Shown: positions 22,050-33,679 of the stretch, one piece after another | How the letters are laid out: each line of letters starts with the position of its first letter | Position numbering within the stretch: the stretch's first letter is position 1 | Assembly (NCBI GenBank): GCA_009823505.1 | Contig: VZQC01008895.1 | Location: forward strand, 222,108 to 286,107 | DNA length: 64,000 nt | Source: Rhizomys pruinosus | Taxonomy: Eukaryota; Chordata; Mammalia; Rodentia; Spalacidae | Direction: 5' to 3' | Translations under genes and position numbers: made by a program | Notes under the pieces: generated by a model | Databases searched by the model: none | What the model was told of the DNA's origin: nothing | What the model saw: only the letters and a program-made list of their open reading frames with translations

Positions 22050-22525
22050 TATTCATCTCTATTAGAGTTCTCTAGAGCAACAAAACAGATAGAACAGAAA
22101 AATACATTAAGGGAGGGATTTACTAGACTGGCTTCCATGATAAGGTCTCAGAATCCAACAATCACTGCCTCACACTGAAGAGACTGGGAACCCAGTAGCT
22201 GCTCAGTCCATGAGGCTGTATGTATTAGAAGCCCTGACTAATCCTGAAGGCCTAGAGGACTTGTGGAGAACAGACAGTCTTCAGTCTACAGTGGAAGTTT
22301 GGGTTCTAATATGAGCAATAGAGTAGATGAATTTGTGAGCAAGAGTGAAGGCAAGCAGGCAAAAAGCAAAACTGCTTCTTCCTTTCCTTTTATCTGGGCT
22401 GCCACTGGAAGCTCCACCTACATTTGGAGTAGGTCTCCCCATTTCAAATAAGCTAATGAAAAAATTCCTCAAAGAAATTCCCAGCCTCTTTCCTTTGATT
22501 CCAGCTCCAGACAAGGTGACAACCA
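22050..22525. mobile_element. ERVL/MaLR-like LTR remnant
   Basis: Begins 'attagagttctctagagcaa', contains 'aggtctccccatttcaaata', and ends near 'gacaaggtgacaaccatcac'. These are typical edges of a reversed LTR. The overlapping opposite-strand frames at 22281-22671 (108 and 125 codons) lie mostly within it and are not genes. Confidence 0.45.
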
Positions 22526-22679
22526 TCACACCAGTTAAAACCTGGGGCCTTCTAAGATATTCGTCCTGTTTAGAGACACAAAAAAACTTTCTCACATATA
22601 TCCAAGGCCTGTATCCCAAACTTTGCTGCTGGCTTATTACCCCGTACCATCTTCTCAAGAGTCAAATATAGTATTCTGT

Positions 22680-23805
22680 GAACCCCTGGGCCGAAGTGGT
22701 GACCCAAGTCCCCATGAATGGGTGGTAGTCAGGGAATCAGAAGCTGGAAATGTGTACTAGAGTGCACAACCCACTATCATTTAATTAGAGAAATCACATT
22801 TATGTATAGGAACTATATTGCTTTCTCTGAAGCTAGTAAGTACTGTTAACAGTGGGATCTTATAGCTATAAATAAGAGTAGATCACACCTCTTGGACACA
22901 TCACAGATATACTAACAAAAATCATTGTCACTTTCTTCATTTTATATCCATTTTCTACAGTATGCTTTATCTTTGAAGGATCTTATTGGCTCATGAATAA
23001 TAATAAATTATGTAGGTATGTTTACTAAATTTTCTGCGTATTTTCAGGGCTTAACAAGCTATCTTGATTGGAAAGATTATGTGCCATGCTTTGTACTGCA
23101 CAGTATTTTTCCTTCAGGAAAACTGAAAGGTGAAATTATCCCAATGATCAGACCTGCATCTGAAGGTTGACCAAGCATACTTACATACACAGGAAGATGT
23201 GCTACCACTGGATAACCACATAAGTAGACCACATGACATGGCAAAGTTTTAAATATACAATTGTAATGTAAGCTAATAACAGGACCCACCAATTTTCTAG
23301 GAGAGCACCCACACGGAATTTTAAACAAGCTTTGTGCTTAACTAAAAATTACCTTTTCCTAAGTTATCTCCTTCTCTAAAAATACGATCTATTTTTTACA
23401 CAATATTTGAAAGCATACTCTCTGCAGGTAACACTGCCAGGTGTGTTAGAGCAGAGAACACAGCTGAGCAGTTGACTTGAGAATCCTGCCTTTGCACAGC
23501 CTTTTTTACTATTTTAATGAAGCTCAATTATCATGTGAAGCTGCAATAACTTCATCACTTTGTAGAATTATTATGTGACTCTTCATGTTTATTAAATGCA
23601 TGTAGCCTCTCCAGTGCCCCAGGCAATGCCTGTCATTTTAGCACACAGGGAGTTGAGGCCTACCAAGAGGCAGCCCCTAATTTAAATGCCTGTACATTTC
23701 TTTCCAAAGCTCATATCCTAAGAGTTTGCATAGTCTACACGTGAAGGGAGAATGAAGAAGTTCAAATTCAAGGCAAGATGGTTCAGAGTTTCTGGCTTGA
23801 GAAGA
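22680..23805. other. Unique sequence, nothing recognised
   Basis: No recognisable element. Frames are short and domain-free. Confidence 0.35.
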
Positions 23806-23809
23806 AGGG

Positions 23810-23811
<2 letters not shown>

Positions 23812-23847
<36 letters not shown>
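23812..23847. repeat. (TC)n microsatellite
   Basis: About 18 uninterrupted TC units. Confidence 0.95.
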
Positions 23848-23851
<4 letters not shown>

Positions 23852-23889
23852 AGAACTTTAAGATTCAAGGATAATATGATAGAGTTCTG

Positions 23890-23997
23890 TTTTTTTTTTT
23901 TCTGTTTTCTTGTGGTTTCACAACAAAGCCTTCTTCATCCTTCAAACTCCTAAGTACTAAGATTATAGACTTGTGCCATCACACCTCACTAGGCTGG
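23890..23997 (-). mobile_element. Old B1-like SINE
   Basis: A T-rich tail, then 'ctcctaagtactaagattat' and 'gtgccatcacacctcac', the reversed B1 order. Confidence 0.55.
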
Positions 23998-24524
23998 TAG
24001 TTTCTAAGACAATTCTCTTTAGTTAGACCAGATGCTATGTGAGAATATAAGAACGTCAATACATTCCTGATATCCCCAATTTTAAATATACCTCCTATGG
24101 GAATGCTATATTCAAACACATGATTTATTTCTTTTGAACACAGTACACTTATGGATTGAAGACAAGTTCAAGTAATGGTCAGTCTTCTTATGACCTGTAG
24201 ACAGCTGCCTGTGAGGCAAGAAGAACAAATTCTCATGCAAGAGCCTAGGGCTCACTTAAAAAGAGAGGAACAAAATCCCATGCATGCTACTATTTGTGAT
24301 CTCTGTTGGTAAGTGCATTCCATGTTGAAGAAGGTGCTCCATGATGAAAATCTCACTAATTGGATCATCATGAGCCCAAAGTGGCTTAAAATAAAAACCT
24401 CAAGATACCAATGTGATTTATGCTGTTCTCCTAAGCTTAACACTCAGATGCTGAATATTATGAATTCTCAAGGGTTTGATGGATTGATTGCCTGGACCTT
24501 TTCATTAAGTCGATAATAGCATAA

Positions 24525-24670
24525 TGGAAAAGAACAAGAATCCTGGGTGTAGAAACTCCTTCTGTGTGAAATGGGATAATAGTTGTATTTGCCATCTTAT
24601 CTTTTGAGAATTATTACCTATAAGGTACTTAAAATTATATCAAGAATTCACTCATTATTGAATAATGCCT
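24525..24670 (+). mobile_element. Possible MIR remnant
   Basis: 'gtgtgaaatgggataatagt' fits the MIR 'aaaatggggataataatag' block. The rest is weak. Confidence 0.35.
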
Positions 24671-24674
24671 CAAT

Positions 24675-25410
24675 GATTACTATCTATAGTGAAGCTACTG
24701 TCCCAACATCTTTATACAGTAAGAAAGTAAAGCAAGGTAATTATTTGCAGAAGCATGGTTTATTTAACTTTACTTGGTGTCTTATAAATGTTGGAGTCAA
24801 CATTATACAACATGAATGTAACCTTCACAACATGTTCTTATGTTGACTGGGGAAGTATAACTTTTCACTGTGTGGTAGATGATTAAGTATAACGAATGCA
24901 TTTGGCAAGATCCTCAGGTGCTCCTAATGTTTATTGATAGATGCATTAGGATTTTTGAAGTTGTACTCAAATCATAACAGTGAAGCTGATCTCAGCCCCA
25001 GCCTGAGACAGGACAAGCAGACAAACACAAAAACTGCAGTCTGTGATCACCTTGGAAAATACGGCCTCTTGCAGTGGTCTTTCAGGAAGCACCTGCTACC
25101 ATGTGTCTTATTTGTTAAAATTGCTAAGATTGCATTGACCTCAACATATTACTGGGAAGTCACTCCACACTTGCCCAAAATATCTGCTTCTTTGTAAAAT
25201 GCTGACTGTTTGAATCTCCTATAATAACCTAAGGTCCATGTACACTTTTGAGCTGGAAGTCTCAAATCCATCTGACAAGGTTGACATGAAAAATTCTATT
25301 AAGTATTTGTTTTCTGGCTGAGGCCTCAATTTCTGTGGTTCAGGACTTCCTCAGCACCCAGACTTTGACCTATCAGCCTCTGGTTAATTTCTGCAACGTG
25401 ATAGCAAAGT
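24675..25410. other. Unique sequence, nothing recognised
   Basis: Two 87-codon plus-strand frames (24583-24846 and 24934-25197) show no domain, signal peptide or conserved motif. Confidence 0.35.
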
Positions 25411-25414
25411 ATCC

Positions 25415-25615
25415 CAGGGGCCAGCAGGGCTGGCAGGGCTCCTTGGATAAAGGAACTTGCTGCCAACCCTGATGACCAGAGGTCAATCCCTGGATTCTGG
25501 GGACACAGAAGAGGAGAATCTGTTGCCACATGTTTTCCTCTGATCTCTGCATGGCATGCATACACACACTCACACACATACTCATACACACATACATGCA
25601 CACTCATACAAACAA
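25415..25615 (+). mobile_element. B3 SINE
   Basis: 'aaaggaacttgctgccaacc', 'tgatgaccagaggtcaatcc' and 'acacagaagaggagaatctg', then a CA-rich tail. The opposite-strand frames with cysteine-rich starts are the CA tail read in reverse. Confidence 0.7.
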
Positions 25616-26023
25616 AAAATATGTAATTTTCAAAAGTATTTCAAATCTGAAAATATGAAATTCAGAATACTACCAGAATTAGAACTTTCTTTGGCCACAA
25701 GTAGAAAATCCCAAATGTGATAAATTTCAGGCAAAATACAATCACATCAGGAAAACTGTGTTAAATTTATATCAGGCTATGTGTATACACTGTATATGAA
25801 ATAAAAGTGAATTTTATGCTGAGACTTTGGTTCCATCTGTAAAAGATTTCATTATGCATGTGCAAATATCCCAAAGTCCAAATAAAAAAATTCTGAAATC
25901 CAAAACACTTTTGGCTCCGCATATTTCAGATAAGATGGACACAACCAATATACATAATAGATCTACCATTTGACCTTTGATTTTCAAATTGCAAATAAGT
26001 AAAACTAAAACCAACAAGCTGGG

Positions 26024-26050
26024 ACACACACACACACACACACACACACA
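26024..26050. repeat. (CA)n microsatellite
   Basis: About 13 uninterrupted CA units. Confidence 0.95.
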
Positions 26051-26054
26051 GGAG

Positions 26055-26730
26055 AGAGATGCACTGCTGCATCTGAGCCACCTTGAGTCTGTTTCATGAC
26101 TGAATGGTGAAATAGCATCACACAGTTAGGCAAGAAAAAATACAGGGTCTCTGCAAAGGTCTGTGCTGTTGGTTTCCTCTAGTAGAGAGGAAGGGATATT
26201 TTAAAGATACTTTTTTGAGAGCAAAACACTGTCCTGATTCAAATTGCTTGTATTTGACAGGGATGGGCTAAGGTGACACAGTCCAACTCTGATCAAGTGC
26301 ATTTCTACAAGAAGTCCAGCCAGGGACTAGGGCCAATATGGGGTTGTTTCACTTTTCTTCAGGGTAAGCCAGAGTTGTGCAGAGGACAAAAGCAGCTTGC
26401 AGCATTCAGAGGGTTAAATTAAAATACAGGCATTACCCATCAATTGATCTCTATGCCACTACAGAGATGAGAATAACCCCAGAAGACTGTTATAAGGACA
26501 GAGCCCTGACTAGCCCCGTGTTTCTGGCCCTGAAGTGGGTTTAGCAGAGCTCTTGGAGCACAGGCACAGGGCTGCAGCTTCATTAACCTAGATGCACTGA
26601 GATGCTCTCCACAGTTGGGAGATAATATAATTATAAAACAGTGACAGAACTATTTACAAATTGTTTCTATATCCATAGTTCACTTAAAGACAGGTTAATA
26701 TGAATTTATCATGTTGTGTAAATAAGCAAG
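26055..26730. other. Unique sequence, nothing recognised
   Basis: No element recognised. The part at 26500-26690 is SINE-free and of mixed composition. Confidence 0.35.
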
Positions 26731-26734
26731 CCCA

Positions 26735-26990
26735 GCCACTGTGGAGATGGCAAGGTCATTAACCTGCTTGCAACATCAGTGTGAGGACCTATGCTGCATC
26801 CCTAATCCCCAAATAAATTCCTGGCACTGAGGCATGAGCCTAGGATCTCGGCACTGAGAAACAGAGACCAGAAGAACCCTTGGGCTTGCTGCCCAGCCTG
26901 TCTGCCAAATTGGTAAGCTGTGGCTTTGGTGAGATACTCTGTCTCAAAAAATAAGATGGAGAAAAATTAAGAATTACACATGACATTGAC
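26735..26990 (+). mobile_element. B3 SINE
   Basis: 'ggagatggcaaggtcattaa' head, 'cttgggcttgctgcccagcc', 'ccaaattggtaagctgtggc' and 'gatactctgtctcaaaaaat' follow B3 order. Confidence 0.75.
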
Positions 26991-27139
26991 CTCAGTCCTA
27001 CCCATACTAGAACTTGACTATAAGCATCATGACCATAACTTTTCCTACTCAGAATCACTTACTTAATAAAACCTTTAGGTTGTCCCAGCAAAACAATAAA
27101 TTTGTACAATCACCGTGCATGCTTGACTTTCATAGATGG

Positions 27140-27300
27140 TAAGCCAAGTGCTTTACATGGAAGAACCTGTTTAATCTTCACAAGATCCCAGCTACCCATC
27201 CACTTCTAAACAAAAGAAGAGGCTGACTGGGGTTCATGCATTCTAAACATCATACAGCCAGATCCAAGAGTCTGTGAATCAAGTGCTTATAACCAAAAAG
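27140..27300 (-). mobile_element. MIR SINE remnant
   Basis: 'aagtgctttacatggaagaa', 'ctgtttaatcttcacaagat' and 'catacagccagatccaagag' are reversed MIR landmarks in order. Confidence 0.65.
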
Positions 27301-27304
27301 CATT

Positions 27305-28700
27305 AAGTCTGTTACTCCTGCTATCGCTAGGTGTTTGGTACCCAGCAAAAGGGTGATTCTGGATAGAAACTAGTATTCTAGAGATTAAGAGTTGGAAAAT
27401 AGAGGTGGGTGAGATATAAAGGTTGTTTCATTTCCATATGAGTGAGTGCTAATGTTTACTTACTCTAAATCAAGGACTCAGAGATCAAATTTTCAGAGAT
27501 ATAGAATGTAACAGGCATGAATAGTAAGTGCACAGATTTCCTACCCCAGTCCTGGAGTCTATCCAGACTTTCGGTCTTACCCGCAGAGGCTGTAGATAAG
27601 GTAGAGCAGAGAGACTTCATCCTTGCTCTGCCCTTCCTGACCCCTAGAACCTAGAGTACAGTGAGCAGGTGTCTAATAACACTAACTTTGAGCTGTTGGA
27701 TCTGCATCAATAAATAACTAATATAAAGCTTTTGGCTTTTGAGTGATGATAATTCCAATCAGCTCTAATTCATTTTACCTTGCAGAAGGGGGAACTGCTG
27801 ATTATGCTGTTTCTCTTGGATTACATTTTCACCAATTAGTGCTCATGAATGATATGAAGATGTGTTTAGGTTATTTCCCCCTTCTGCCTGCAGGAAGAAC
27901 TCTCAGAGATTAGCGATGCTAATGTTTTAGTGTTCTCATGAAATTGCCACTTATTAAAAAGAGAAGGGACTAACTACAGTTTCTAAGTCTGTGCTATGAA
28001 AGGCAACCCTGCTGAAAAACCTGTATCTTGACCTTCCTCAGCAAAAAGAACAGAGTTTCAGTGGTTTGTATCACTCCTACCAAACAAGAGAGATGAATTC
28101 TCCAGCATGAGTGCTAGAGACTATGAAGAGAAGGAAGACAGCTTTAAGGGATCTATTTCTATCTGATCCCATTTGCTTTCATCATTTGAAAATTCTGGTC
28201 TTAATTGGACAGTAGTATCCTGCCCATAAGGGAGCGAATTATGTATTTTGTGGGAAGATGATGAACATTAAAATTCAAAGGCGTTCCCTGGTTTAAAAAG
28301 AGAATCTGAGAACTTTGAAGATTCAACTACAAGCAAAGTAGAAAAGTGACACTCCAATATCCATGCTGATATGAGGAGAGAAATGAGGAAAGGCAGAGAA
28401 ATAATTAGGAAAGAAAGTTGGATTCTTATCCTTGAACATTATCAAGCAACATTGTCTCTGGAGAGTTTGCAATAGAATATCCCTTTTGAGGGAATAATTT
28501 TATATGCTAGTAAAAACCATCTTTATGAATTAAAAGCTATGGGTTATCAAGGTCTCTGTTACAATAATAAGTACACACTAACATGCAACTTATATCTTAT
28601 TCCAAGAATTTAGTTTATATTTAAACCAATACCTTTGGTCATCAAATCTATGAACTGATGTGGACTTAGAATAAAAAAAAATTGGAGCCAAACATCACTT
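27305..28700. other. Unique sequence; possible conserved element at 27715-27910
   Basis: 1.4 kb with no recognised repeat. Within it, 27715-27910 is dense in AT-rich homeodomain-like cores (CAATTA, TAATTC, ATTAGTG) framed by two near-complementary blocks, 'cagaagggggaa' and 'ttcccccttctgcctg'. This is composition-based only. Confidence 0.3.
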
Positions 28701-28707
28701 TCAGTAG

Positions 28708-28790
28708 AGTGTGGTGATATAGCTCAGTGATATAACACTTGCATAGCATAGGAAATGGGAAAAGCCTGGTTTAATGCCTAGCAGTTGTGA
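28708..28790 (+). mobile_element. ID-like SINE
   Basis: 'ggtgatatagctcagtgata' then 'taacacttgcatagcatagg' matches the BC1/tRNA-derived ID head, followed by an A-rich tail. Diverged. Confidence 0.6.
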
Positions 28791-28999
28791 AATAAAAATG
28801 AAAATATAAAAGAATAATACTGCAAAGTGATTAGGTTTCTATTCATAAAAAACAGTAGCTCAGTAAACATTTTTTGGGAGGAGCTAGTAGGTGCAAGAGA
28901 CTGTGAGAGGATATCTTGCTTAATCAATATAGCAACAAAATAATATAGCCACATCCACAGGGCATTAGTTTTAGAGGACATAGAAGATGTAAAGGCAAG

Positions 29000-29805
29000 G
29001 GGTGATGGAGACTTCTATCAAAGATCCAGCAGTCCATGGAGGAAAGGCAACATGTGGCAGGTTCACAGTCCCTAAAGGGAGACGTTGAGAGACCACCATG
29101 CTGAGGCTGTGAAAATGAACCCTAAGCTGCAATGGAGCCCCCAAGATTTTGAAGATGCCCAGATCATGGGACCTCCAAGGAAAACTGTGAGCATGGAGTG
29201 GAGTCAGCCCAGGAGAGGCCATGTTTGTTTTGCACCACAAGGAACAGGGCCATCCCAGATGTGTGGAACACAGATAATTCTATCTCAAGTTTCTTCAAGT
29301 GATTACTATGGAATGGCAGTATTTGATGTTTTCCCTGCTGGGTTTTGTCCTTGCTTTCTATCTGATCTGTCCTTGCTATCTCATCTTCTAGCCCTCCATT
29401 TTGGAATAGGGATGTTTACTTTGTGTTATTGTGTATTGAAAGTTCACAAATTACTTTTTGTTATTATAGGGGTCCACATCTAGAGATTGCCATGAGTCAT
29501 AGTAGAGACTTGCAGTTTGGACTTTAGAATAGCATGGCCTCATTAAAAAGTCTATGGGGACTCTTTTCTTTTCTTTTTTTTTTTTTTGGTCTTTTTGAGA
29601 CAGGGTATCTCTGTAGCCCCAGCTGTCCTGGAACTCACTCTGTAGACCAGGCTGGCCTTGAACTCACAAAGATCCATCTGCCTCTGCCTCCTAAGTGCTA
29701 AGATTAAAGGCTTACACCACCACGCCAGGCTGGGGACTCTTATAGATGGTCTAAATCAATTTTCCGTTTTGAGATGGCCTGGATCTTATCAAGACAAGAA
29801 GTAAA
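29000..29805 (+). mobile_element. ERVL (MLT2-like) LTR remnant with B1 insertion
   Basis: 'ctgctgggttttgtccttgc', 'ccattttggaatagggatgt' and 'gagacttgcagtttggactt' follow the order of an old mammalian ERVL LTR. It is interrupted by the B1 at 29566-29731. The 132-codon frame at 29085-29483 lies in this LTR and is probably chance. Confidence 0.45.
29566..29731 (-). mobile_element. B1 SINE with target-site duplication
   Basis: Reverse-complement B1 ('gagacagggtatctctg', 'ggctggccttgaactcac', 'caccaccacgccaggc') with a long T-rich tail. It is bounded by the perfect 10-bp repeat 'ggggactctt' (29556-29565 and 29732-29741). Confidence 0.95.
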
Positions 29806-29812
29806 AAAGTTG

Positions 29813-30110
29813 ACTTGTGATGGTCAACTTTGTCAGTTTGCCTTGATCTATATTCATCTCAGAGACACACCTCAGGGCATGTCTGTGATAGTTTCTGGAT
29901 TATGTTAATTAAGATGGGAAGACACAACCTGAATCAGGGAGCACCACTCCAGGAGGTGAGTTTCTTCAAAGCATAACAAAGAGGGAAGAAGCTGTGCAGC
30001 TGAGCACCAGCATTCATCGCTTGCTTCTGTTTGTGTCCGGATTCAGGTGATTCCTTGCTTCAAGTTCCTGTGGCCAGGACTTCCCTGCAGGAAGCCTGCA
30101 TCCTTGAGTT
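29813..30110 (+). mobile_element. MaLR-like LTR remnant
   Basis: Starts 'ttgtgatggtcaactttgtc', then 'gttaattaagatgggaagac' and 'gcaccactccagg', an old MT/MLT-type LTR pattern. The 3' boundary is unclear. Confidence 0.5.
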
Positions 30111-30374
30111 GTGATCCTGCCTTCCTGAAGTTGCTCACAGCGACAAGGACACTGAACATGGATAGAAATTGCTCTACATAAAAGCCGCCATCTATGAATT
30201 TGCTCTGTGACAACTTGAACTGAGACTGTGTTACAGGAGAAAACAATGTAGGTCCCAAGCAGAAGCCAATTCTTAGGTTCTGGCTTATCAGGGTCAAAGA
30301 ACAAATGAAACAAGCTGGAATTTTCTAAAGTATGTGGTTCGATAATAAAAGAAAATGAAAACAGTAACAACTAA

Positions 30375-31065
30375 AAGTAATAGTAATAAGAGCAAAATAG
30401 TAACATTCAATGTTCCAATTGTAAATAGAACTTTCCCATTGTGTTATGTCTGGCATGCCCTTTGCGGGCTTCTAATCCAAGTAATTATTCTCTATAACCT
30501 GTTGTCTGGTATTATTAAACCCCGATGCTCAGTATGTTCTAATGTGCCTTTGAGATTCATCATCTCCTGCTCCGGCAATAGAGGTCTTTTTTACTTCCCC
30601 TGCAATACCAAATTCTTTAAAGTCTCAAGTCTATGTGTCCTGGAGACTTTCCATGCCTATGGTCTGGTCTTTCCTTTCCTGGGGGATCTAAGCTTGAGCC
30701 AGCCTTTTTTGGACTCCAAAGACATAGTCATTCTTTCCCTCTGTCATGCCACCATAAGCCTCAGTACCTCCCTTTCAACCATCTTCAATCATGATGGGAA
30801 TAAAGAAATGTTCTATGAATTCCTTGCCTATTGCTTGTCTCCTCCAACAAACTCTGACCTCTAAACACTAAAGTCCCCACCCCTTACTCCAGAATGTACA
30901 ACAATGGCCAGCATCTAATTAGACGCATAGAAACGTGGTCCACAAATTGGATGTATAACCTACACCAAAAGTCTTTGCTTTTGCTCTAAAATATCTTTTG
31001 CTCTCTTTATATGACTGTTCAAATTCCGCCTTCTTTGGAAGACTTTTTTTTTACCTTTTAAAATG
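30375..31065. other. Unique sequence with a 169-codon open frame
   Basis: Contains the longest frame in repeat-free DNA (30355-30864, plus). Its first 20 codons are a low-complexity K/N/S/T run. The rest has hydrophobic and cysteine residues but no domain or signal that I recognise. One or two frames of this length are expected by chance in six frames of 64 kb, so I do not call a gene. Confidence 0.3.
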
Positions 31066-31069
31066 CACA

Positions 31070-31352
31070 CATGTTCATGTATGTATGAGTCCCTGTGTAT
31101 ATGCAGGCCAGAGGGCGACCTCAGGCATCATACCCTAGAATACCACCCACCTCCTTTGGGACAGGGTCTCTCCTTGTTCTGGAGCTAGGCTAGCTTGGGT
31201 TGGCAGCAAGCTCCAGAGGTTTTCATGTAGCTGGCACTTAGGTGCTGGTATTACAAGCGCACGCCACTATGCCCAGGTGGGTTCTGGATATTGAACTCAG
31301 GTCCTCAAACTTGTAAACTTTATAAACTTTATAAACTGAGCCATCTCTAAGA
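31070..31352 (-). mobile_element. B3 SINE
   Basis: Reverse-complement B3: 'gggacagggtctctccttg', 'tggagctaggctagcttggg', 'tgctggtattacaagcgcac' and 'aactgagccatctctaagac'. Near its head the segment 'ataaacttt' is repeated about three times. Confidence 0.7.
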
Positions 31353-31359
31353 CCAGGAC

Positions 31360-32150
31360 ATCTTAATGTTCTGCATGAAACCCTCAAATCCTATACCTTC
31401 AGGTACCTGGGGGTAGGGAAGATTTACCCACCTGCTGAAGGCAACACCTACCCCTACCTCCGGCATTTCTGTGTAGTGTGCCCATCTGAGCAGGCATTAT
31501 CCGTCCAAAGTCAATGAAGAGGTGGAGCTGAGTTTTTAGCACAGCCGGGGAGAGTGCCCAAAGTCAAAATATTTGTTTATCTTTGCTGACAACACATCTT
31601 AATGCATGCAGAAAGAAGAAAGACAAAGGCTGGCAACAGAGCATTCAGTCATCTTTTTATTTTGACATCACACAGATATTTTCAGCATTATAAAACTGGA
31701 ATTGAAAAAAAAATTTCTGAAGGTAGATGACAGTTATAAATGAACAGAGTTCCAACAAACCCGCATCTTCACACATGGAGCATTACCTGTGAAAAATAAT
31801 CTTTGTTCAGAAGAATTACCACCTAGGCATTGCTCCCCTTCCCCTTAGAGTACCTTGTAATCCTTTCTAAGTATTTTGATCACGCTTCCTGCTTCCTCCT
31901 GAGCTTTGGGTAACACCTGTGAAACAGCAATCTCCTTTGGCAGGCACCTGCAGTTGGCTGTGAACTCTTTGAGCCTGAATCCACTCTCAGAGCCACGTGC
32001 CTCATAATGCCACTTAAGAAAAAATGCTTGGTCCTTAAGATATTAACCTACCAATCACATAAAGGCACTCCATATTCCCCAGGTGCAAGCAAATTGCATA
32101 AATCAGTGAAAGCCTCTCTAATGGAACTTGTAAATGATATGCCACTATTT
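31360..32150. other. Unique sequence, nothing recognised
   Basis: No repeat or gene recognised. Confidence 0.35.

Positions 32151-32153
<3 letters not shown>

Positions 32154-32184
<31 letters not shown>
32154..32184. repeat. (TG)n microsatellite
   Basis: About 15 uninterrupted TG units. Confidence 0.95.
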
Positions 32185-32187
<3 letters not shown>

Positions 32188-32457
32188 ACTTATGTATATT
32201 GTGTGTGCCCAAGAAATGCATATGTATAGCTCAGATATCATTACTTAGGTTTAGGTAGTATTTTATATTTTTTAAGTGTTTTAATTTTAATAATTATGAT
32301 AACACAACTGACTTAGACATCAGCAGCAGCACTATTTAGCTGGTAACTAATGCATTCAGATTCTTGGATGTAATCCTATAATACTGATAACAAGCCCAAG
32401 ATAGGGGTATTTCAACCTTTCAGATAATTCTGAGATAGGCTTAAATTAAAAGCTGAG

Positions 32458-32695
32458 GGGCTGGAGAGATGGCCTAGTGGTTAAGTGCGCCGAATGCTTT
32501 TGCAGAGGACCTGGGTTCAATCCCCAGCACCCACATGGTGGCTGAGAATCATCTGTAACTCCAATTGCAGGAGAACTCCAGTTCCAGGGGAATCCGAGGC
32601 CCTCTTCTGACCTCCACGGCATTGCACGACACAGGTGCACAAACCTACAGGCAGACAGTACACTCATGCACATAATAAATATATTTTTTTTAAAG
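32458..32695 (+). mobile_element. B2 SINE with 17-bp internal duplication
   Basis: Head 'ggggctggagagatggcc', B-box region 'gggttcaatccccagc', doubled 17-bp unit (32558-32574 and 32575-32591), then 'cataataaatatatttt' at the tail. Same subfamily as 7134. Confidence 0.95.
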
Positions 32696-32704
32696 CCAAT
32701 GCCT

Positions 32705-33265
32705 CAGGGAAGATCAAGTGAGTGGGCTGAGTGATGGTGGTCCATGAAATAAAAGTTATCCCCAGACCCAGGGTTGAATTCTTCCTCTTTCGTTTAAAGA
32801 CAGTTATCAAGAAAGGTTGCTGCAGACTTATATTATACAGGGAGTGAATGTATAATATGCTGGGTGTAGTCAGAATGCAATAAACATCAGGGACTCTTTA
32901 GTGAGTCAGGCCCAGGGACTGAAAATGGACAATGGCTTTGGGGCAAAAAACCCCAGAAGATTCCAGAAAAATGTATGAATAAGAAATGATAGAAGTAATC
33001 AGAATCAGGTACAATAAATAATAATGCATACATTTATTACACTGTCAAATCTTTTGTTTGTTGTTTGTTTTTAGACAAGTTCTTGCTATGCAGTTCTGGG
33101 TGTCCTGGATTTGTGTAGCAATTTACTCTAAATTAAAGTATTTAAACTCTGGAAAGAGGCTCCTAAACAGTGCAGAATTTCCAAATTGAATAGTCCATCC
33201 TAGATGGAGGCTCCTTAAAACTCAGAAGGAAACAACTCATAAGCCTCGGGAAGTTCTTGAAACGT
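32705..33265. other. Unique sequence with a short B1-like scrap
   Basis: Mostly unrecognised. 33050-33115 ('agacaagttcttgctatgca') may be a very old reversed B1 end. Confidence 0.3.
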
Positions 33266-33269
33266 ACAA

Positions 33270-33480
33270 GATTCACAGGCCAGAATCAATAAGGACAGCT
33301 CTCAGAGGGCTACTTTCCAACCTGGTAAGCTGTCTGCAAGTCACAAAGGGGTTTCCAGGAACAGAGCTTTCTTGAGTTTGCACCCAAGCTAGTTGGACTT
33401 GTGGGTGATGCAAATGCCTTTGGGTCATCTGCACCCCTGTAAGTAACCCCTCACTCATATTCCTCTAAGATCCAATAAAA
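33270..33480 (+). mobile_element. LTR-like repeat, family not assigned
   Basis: Contains 'gggtgatgcaaatgcc', 'taagtaacccctcactcat' and 'ccaataaaatcatt', an arrangement like the R/U5 end of an ERV LTR with a polyadenylation signal. It is the inverted counterpart of 19455-19730. Confidence 0.4.
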
Positions 33481-33564
33481 TCATTAGTTTGCCAAGTTAA
33501 CTTTGATAAGATAATGCATTCGGTCTCAGAGTCCTACTTGGAGTGAACACCTGTTTGTTCATGT

Positions 33565-33675
33565 CTGTTCAGGGAAGGTCTCACATAGCACCTGGACTTT
33601 GCTGGGTAGCCCAGACTGTTCTCAAACTCAGGTCAATCCTCCTGGCTCAGCTCCTATGCTACCACAAGTTCTGGG
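33565..33675 (-). mobile_element. Old B1/B4-like SINE
   Basis: 'gggtagcccagactgttctc', 'aaactcaggtcaatcctcct' and 'gctaccacaagttctgggc' follow the reversed 7SL-SINE order. Confidence 0.5.
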
Positions 33676-33679
33676 CAAT

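Noticed and set aside
29085..29483. 132-codon plus-strand frame as a gene
   Set aside because: It lies in a sequence with ERVL LTR landmarks and has no protein domain that I recognise.
30355..30864. 169-codon plus-strand frame as a small gene
   Set aside because: Low-complexity start, no domain or conserved motif, and a length expected once or twice by chance in six frames of 64 kb.
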